A DNA stretch of 64,000 nt from Kribbella catacumbae DSM 19601. GTDB lineage: Bacteria; Actinomycetota; Actinomycetes; Propionibacteriales; Kribbellaceae. The position numbers and the translations under genes were made by a program. The DNA lies in the NCBI RefSeq assembly GCF_000372465.1, contig NZ_AQUZ01000019.1:9933-73932 (forward strand). The letters are read 5' to 3'. How positions within the stretch are numbered: the stretch's first letter is position 1; each line of letters begins with the position of its first letter. The notes under the pieces are model-generated. The model was not told where the DNA came from and searched no databases. It was given only the letters and a program-made list of their open reading frames with translations. This document shows, piece after piece, positions 61,632-64,000 of this stretch.

Positions 61632-62453
61632 ATGACACGCACGGAGGAACCCACCATCACGCGGGTGGTGTCCCGCGACGGCACCGAGATCGCCTACTGG
61701 ACGAGCGGCGACGGTCCGCCGCTCGTGCTGGTGCACGGCACGACGGCCGACCACACTCGTTGGGCACCCGTGTTGCAGTACCTGGAGCCGCACGCCACGG
61801 TGCACGCCATGGACCGCCGCGGCCGAGGTGGCAGCGGAGACGCGGCCGAGTACGACGGGGTCCGCGAGTTCGGGGACGTCGCCGCCGTGGTGGATGACGT
61901 GGCCGACACGTCCGGTGCGGCGGTCGACCTGCTCGGCCACTCGTTCGGCGGGTTCTGCGCGTTCGGCGCCGCGACACTGACCTCGAACATCCGCAAGCTG
62001 GTGCTCTACGAGGGTTGGCCCGCGCCGAACCCGGAGGCGCTGGCCATCCCTCCGGCGGTTCAGGAGCGGATGGACGCGTTGCTGGCCGAGGGCGAGCGTG
62101 AGCGGGCGCTGGAGGTGTTCTTCCGCGATATCGTGCGAATGCCCGACCACGAGTTCGAGCGGTATCGCGCCCTGCCCGCCTGGCAGGCGCGCATCGCCGC
62201 GGCGCACACGATCACCCGTGAGGACCGCGGGCATGGCGAGCGACGCCTCGATCCCGAGGAGGCGAAGAAGATCACGGTGCCGGTGCTGCTCATGGTCGGC
62301 GGCGACAGCCCGCCCGCGATGCAGGCAGACTACGAGACCGTCGCCGCCGCCCTTCCCGATGCGCGGGTCACCGTCATGGACGGCCAGCAGCACATCGCGA
62401 TCGACCTGATTCCGGAGGACTTCTCGCAGCGCGTGCTCACCTTCCTGCGCTGA
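61632..62453 (+). CDS. Alpha/beta hydrolase
   Basis: 273 residues from ATG 61632, with GAAGGAG upstream. The fold is clear: PPLVLVHGTTADHTRWAPVL (oxyanion HG), HAMDRRGRGGSGDAAEYD, nucleophile elbow VDLLGHSFGGFCAFGAA, acid in VPVLLMVGGDSPPAMQ and catalytic His in VTVMDGQQHIAIDLIP. It is cytoplasmic, with no signal peptide. The substrate is unknown. It lies 166 bases behind the methyltransferase and may have its own promoter. Confidence 0.88.
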   Translation: MTRTEEPTITRVVSRDGTEIAYWTSGDGPPLVLVHGTTADHTRWAPVLQYLEPHATVHAMDRRGRGGSGDAAEYDGVREFGDVAAVVDDVADTSGAAVDLLGHSFGGFCAFGAATLTSNIRKLVLYEGWPAPNPEALAIPPAVQERMDALLAEGERERALEVFFRDIVRMPDHEFERYRALPAWQARIAAAHTITREDRGHGERRLDPEEAKKITVPVLLMVGGDSPPAMQADYETVAAALPDARVTVMDGQQHIAIDLIPEDFSQRVLTFLR

Positions 62454-62711
62454 GACGCCGCACGTGTTCGCCGAACGGTTGCCTTGAGCCGTTGACATCG
62501 AGCGAAGGGCTGCGGATCGTCGGTAGAGGTCGCGCATCCTCGGGGGGCGTCCGGGTAGTCGAGCGATCACCGGGACATCAACTGCCCGCTGGTCAGGCCA
62601 GCCGGCGTGCTGAGGTGCAGGCAGATTCGCCGGTCGACACTCCGGCCCGATCACGGCCGCTTCACGGGCAGTGGCAACACGGCTACTGCGCGTCTCTCGA
62701 AAGGAGTGGAC

Positions 62712-64000
62712 ATGAGGCGGCACTGGCGCCTCCTGTCGATCGGGACGACGGTGGCGGGCCTGATGCTCGTCCCGCTCGCGGCGGGCGCACATGATCCGGA
62801 AGATGGTCACGGAACCCATCCGCCCACAGGCGGTGGTGCACCGGACCTGCACAGCGACAACATGACGCTGCTGAAGAACCTCCCGAAGGTCGGCACCGCG
62901 ACCCAGTCCGACCTGGCGTTCGAAGGCCGGTACGCCTATGCGGGAGCGTTCACGGGATTCCGCATCATCGACATCTCGAACCCAGCGGCCGCACAGCAGG
63001 TCACGTTCTTCCCCTGTAACGGCGGGCAAGGCGACGTGTCGATCTACAACGGCCTGTTGTTCTCGTCCGTCGACACACCGCAAACCAAGCCGGCCTGCGA
63101 CAGCGCCAACACCACGGCCGCGAACCCGGCCGCCTGGGAAGGCGTTCGGATCTTCGACGTGCGAGATCCGGGCAACGTCAAGCACCTCGCGTCGGTACGC
63201 ACCGACTGCGGCTCGCACACCAACACGCTCGCACCAGCCGGCAAGGGCAGCTTGTTCGTCTACGTGTCGTCATTCGGGTTGACGGCGACGTCGATCGGAC
63301 CGCACTGCCAGCCTGACCACGGCAAGATCTCGATCATCCACGTCCCGCTGCGGAACCCGGAGAAGGCAAAGGTCGTAGCGACCCCAGCGACGACCGGCGT
63401 GCCGGTCTTCGACGCATCCCGGTTGGAGCTCGACGATCTCGTACCGCCCGGCTTCCTGCTGGACACCAGAGGTTGCCACGACATCACGGTGCTGCAACCG
63501 CTCGAGCTCGCGGCGGCGGCATGTCTCAGCGTCGGCCAGATCTGGGACATCAGCGACCGCAGTGCGCCGAAGGTGTTGCACACCTTGACCACCGAGGAGG
63601 TTCGGGCCTGGCACTCGGCGCAGTTCACCTGGGACGGGGAGCGCGTCGTGTTCGGTGACGAGGCGGGCGGCGGCAATCTCGCGCGGTGCCGCGCGCAGGA
63701 CCCACCGACGACCGGTGCCGTCTGGATCTACGACGTCGCCTCGGGCGCGGAGCTCGGGCACTACAAGCTGCCCCGCGCCGAGACGGGTATCTGCACGATG
63801 CACAACTTCAACCTCGTACCCGGTGTGAGCCGAGACATCCTGGTGTCGGCGGCCTACACGGGCGGTACGACGGTGGCCGACCTCACCGACCCGGCCAACC
63901 CGGTGGAGATCGGCTTCTACCGAGCCGGTGACCCGATCGCCGCGAACACCTGGTCGACGTACTGGCACAACGGGTTCATCTACGGAAACGACATCACCCG
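62712..64000 (+). CDS. Secreted LVIVD-repeat protein, 3' end beyond window
   Basis: From ATG 62712 (AAAGGAG upstream) the frame is open to the edge, over 429 codons. A signal peptide ends LPLAAGAHDPEDG, leaving a His/Asp-rich mature N-terminus. LVIVD-like blades follow: QSDLAFEGRYAYAGAFTGFR with IIDISNP, GVRIFDVRDPGNVKHLASVR, CHDITVLQPLELAA, GQIWDISDRSAPKVLHTL and TTVADLTDPANPVEIGFYRA. It is an exported beta-propeller, possibly surface-associated. It resembles the damaged gene at 26285-28023 in kind. Confidence 0.85.
   Translation, partial: MRRHWRLLSIGTTVAGLMLVPLAAGAHDPEDGHGTHPPTGGGAPDLHSDNMTLLKNLPKVGTATQSDLAFEGRYAYAGAFTGFRIIDISNPAAAQQVTFFPCNGGQGDVSIYNGLLFSSVDTPQTKPACDSANTTAANPAAWEGVRIFDVRDPGNVKHLASVRTDCGSHTNTLAPAGKGSLFVYVSSFGLTATSIGPHCQPDHGKISIIHVPLRNPEKAKVVATPATTGVPVFDASRLELDDLVPPGFLLDTRGCHDITVLQPLELAAAACLSVGQIWDISDRSAPKVLHTLTTEEVRAWHSAQFTWDGERVVFGDEAGGGNLARCRAQDPPTTGAVWIYDVASGAELGHYKLPRAETGICTMHNFNLVPGVSRDILVSAAYTGGTTVADLTDPANPVEIGFYRAGDPIAANTWSTYWHNGFIYGNDIT

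Noticed and set aside
61401..63218. Leftward 605-codon frame opposite the hydrolase and the LVIVD gene
   Set aside because: Both opposite genes have clear catalytic or repeat motifs and signal features. The leftward frame has none.
1..64000. tRNA, rRNA, CRISPR arrays, insertion sequences, integrases
   Set aside because: None was recognised on reading both strands. A tRNA or structured RNA search was not possible here, so small RNAs may be missed.

Overview
The window is high-GC DNA with dense, often overlapping genes (ATGA and TTGA junctions), many GTG starts, lipobox and Tat signals, and ECF sigma/anti-sigma pairs. This is typical of a soil actinobacterium. Frequent GTAC-rich codons and the gene content would suit Kribbella or another member of the Nocardioidaceae, but that genus-level guess is only inference. 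No rRNA, tRNA, CRISPR array, insertion sequence or phage module was recognised.

Layout. 1-8.4 kb: a DUF3179 lipoprotein, a TlpA/CcdA redox pair, an HxlR regulator, a tautomerase, a lipoprotein with an internal duplication, a cupredoxin and a two-component system. Several genes here carry single-base frameshifts. 8.6-13.8 kb: a radical SAM enzyme of the MJ0619/Tes type, an overlapping methyltransferase, a MerA-like flavoprotein, a four-helix membrane protein and a Crp/Fnr regulator. 14.3-22.6 kb: a mercury-resistance locus. Leftward it has an ArsR regulator, a MerT-like CC-motif membrane protein and an ABC exporter. Rightward it has merA, a MerR regulator, a MerR-type promoter, merB and a three-gene ABC-2 exporter. 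22.6-29.3 kb: a secreted M36 metallopeptidase, an LVIVD-type secreted protein and a polytopic membrane protein.

29.3-34.4 kb: an acyl-CoA synthetase remnant, then a BlaI/M56-peptidase/CopC-CopD operon opposite a small membrane protein and a beta-propeller protein, with a BlaI-type operator between them. 34.4-38.8 kb: decayed gene pieces (VOC, YciI, SnoaL-like, Kelch), a CaCA exchanger, a GAF-ANTAR regulator, a short direct repeat and a small unknown gene. 38.8-47.4 kb: an unknown gene, then a leftward operon with the two-subunit aconitase X and a complete branched-chain-type ABC importer, suggesting uptake and dehydration of a small carboxylate or imino acid. 47.6-57.5 kb: DoxX, then a long leftward run of secreted proteins around an ECF sigma/RskA pair: a Tat protein, DUF4331, a small protein, a giant phosphodiesterase/5'-nucleotidase fusion and an SBBP propeller.

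57.6-62.5 kb: two divergent transcription units with three SAM methyltransferases, a small membrane protein and an ECF sigma/zinc anti-sigma pair, separated by a palindrome, then an alpha/beta hydrolase. A second LVIVD protein runs off the right edge. The strongest candidates for an undescribed system are the Tes-like radical SAM operon, the merB-linked ABC-2 exporter and the sigma-factor methyltransferase cluster.
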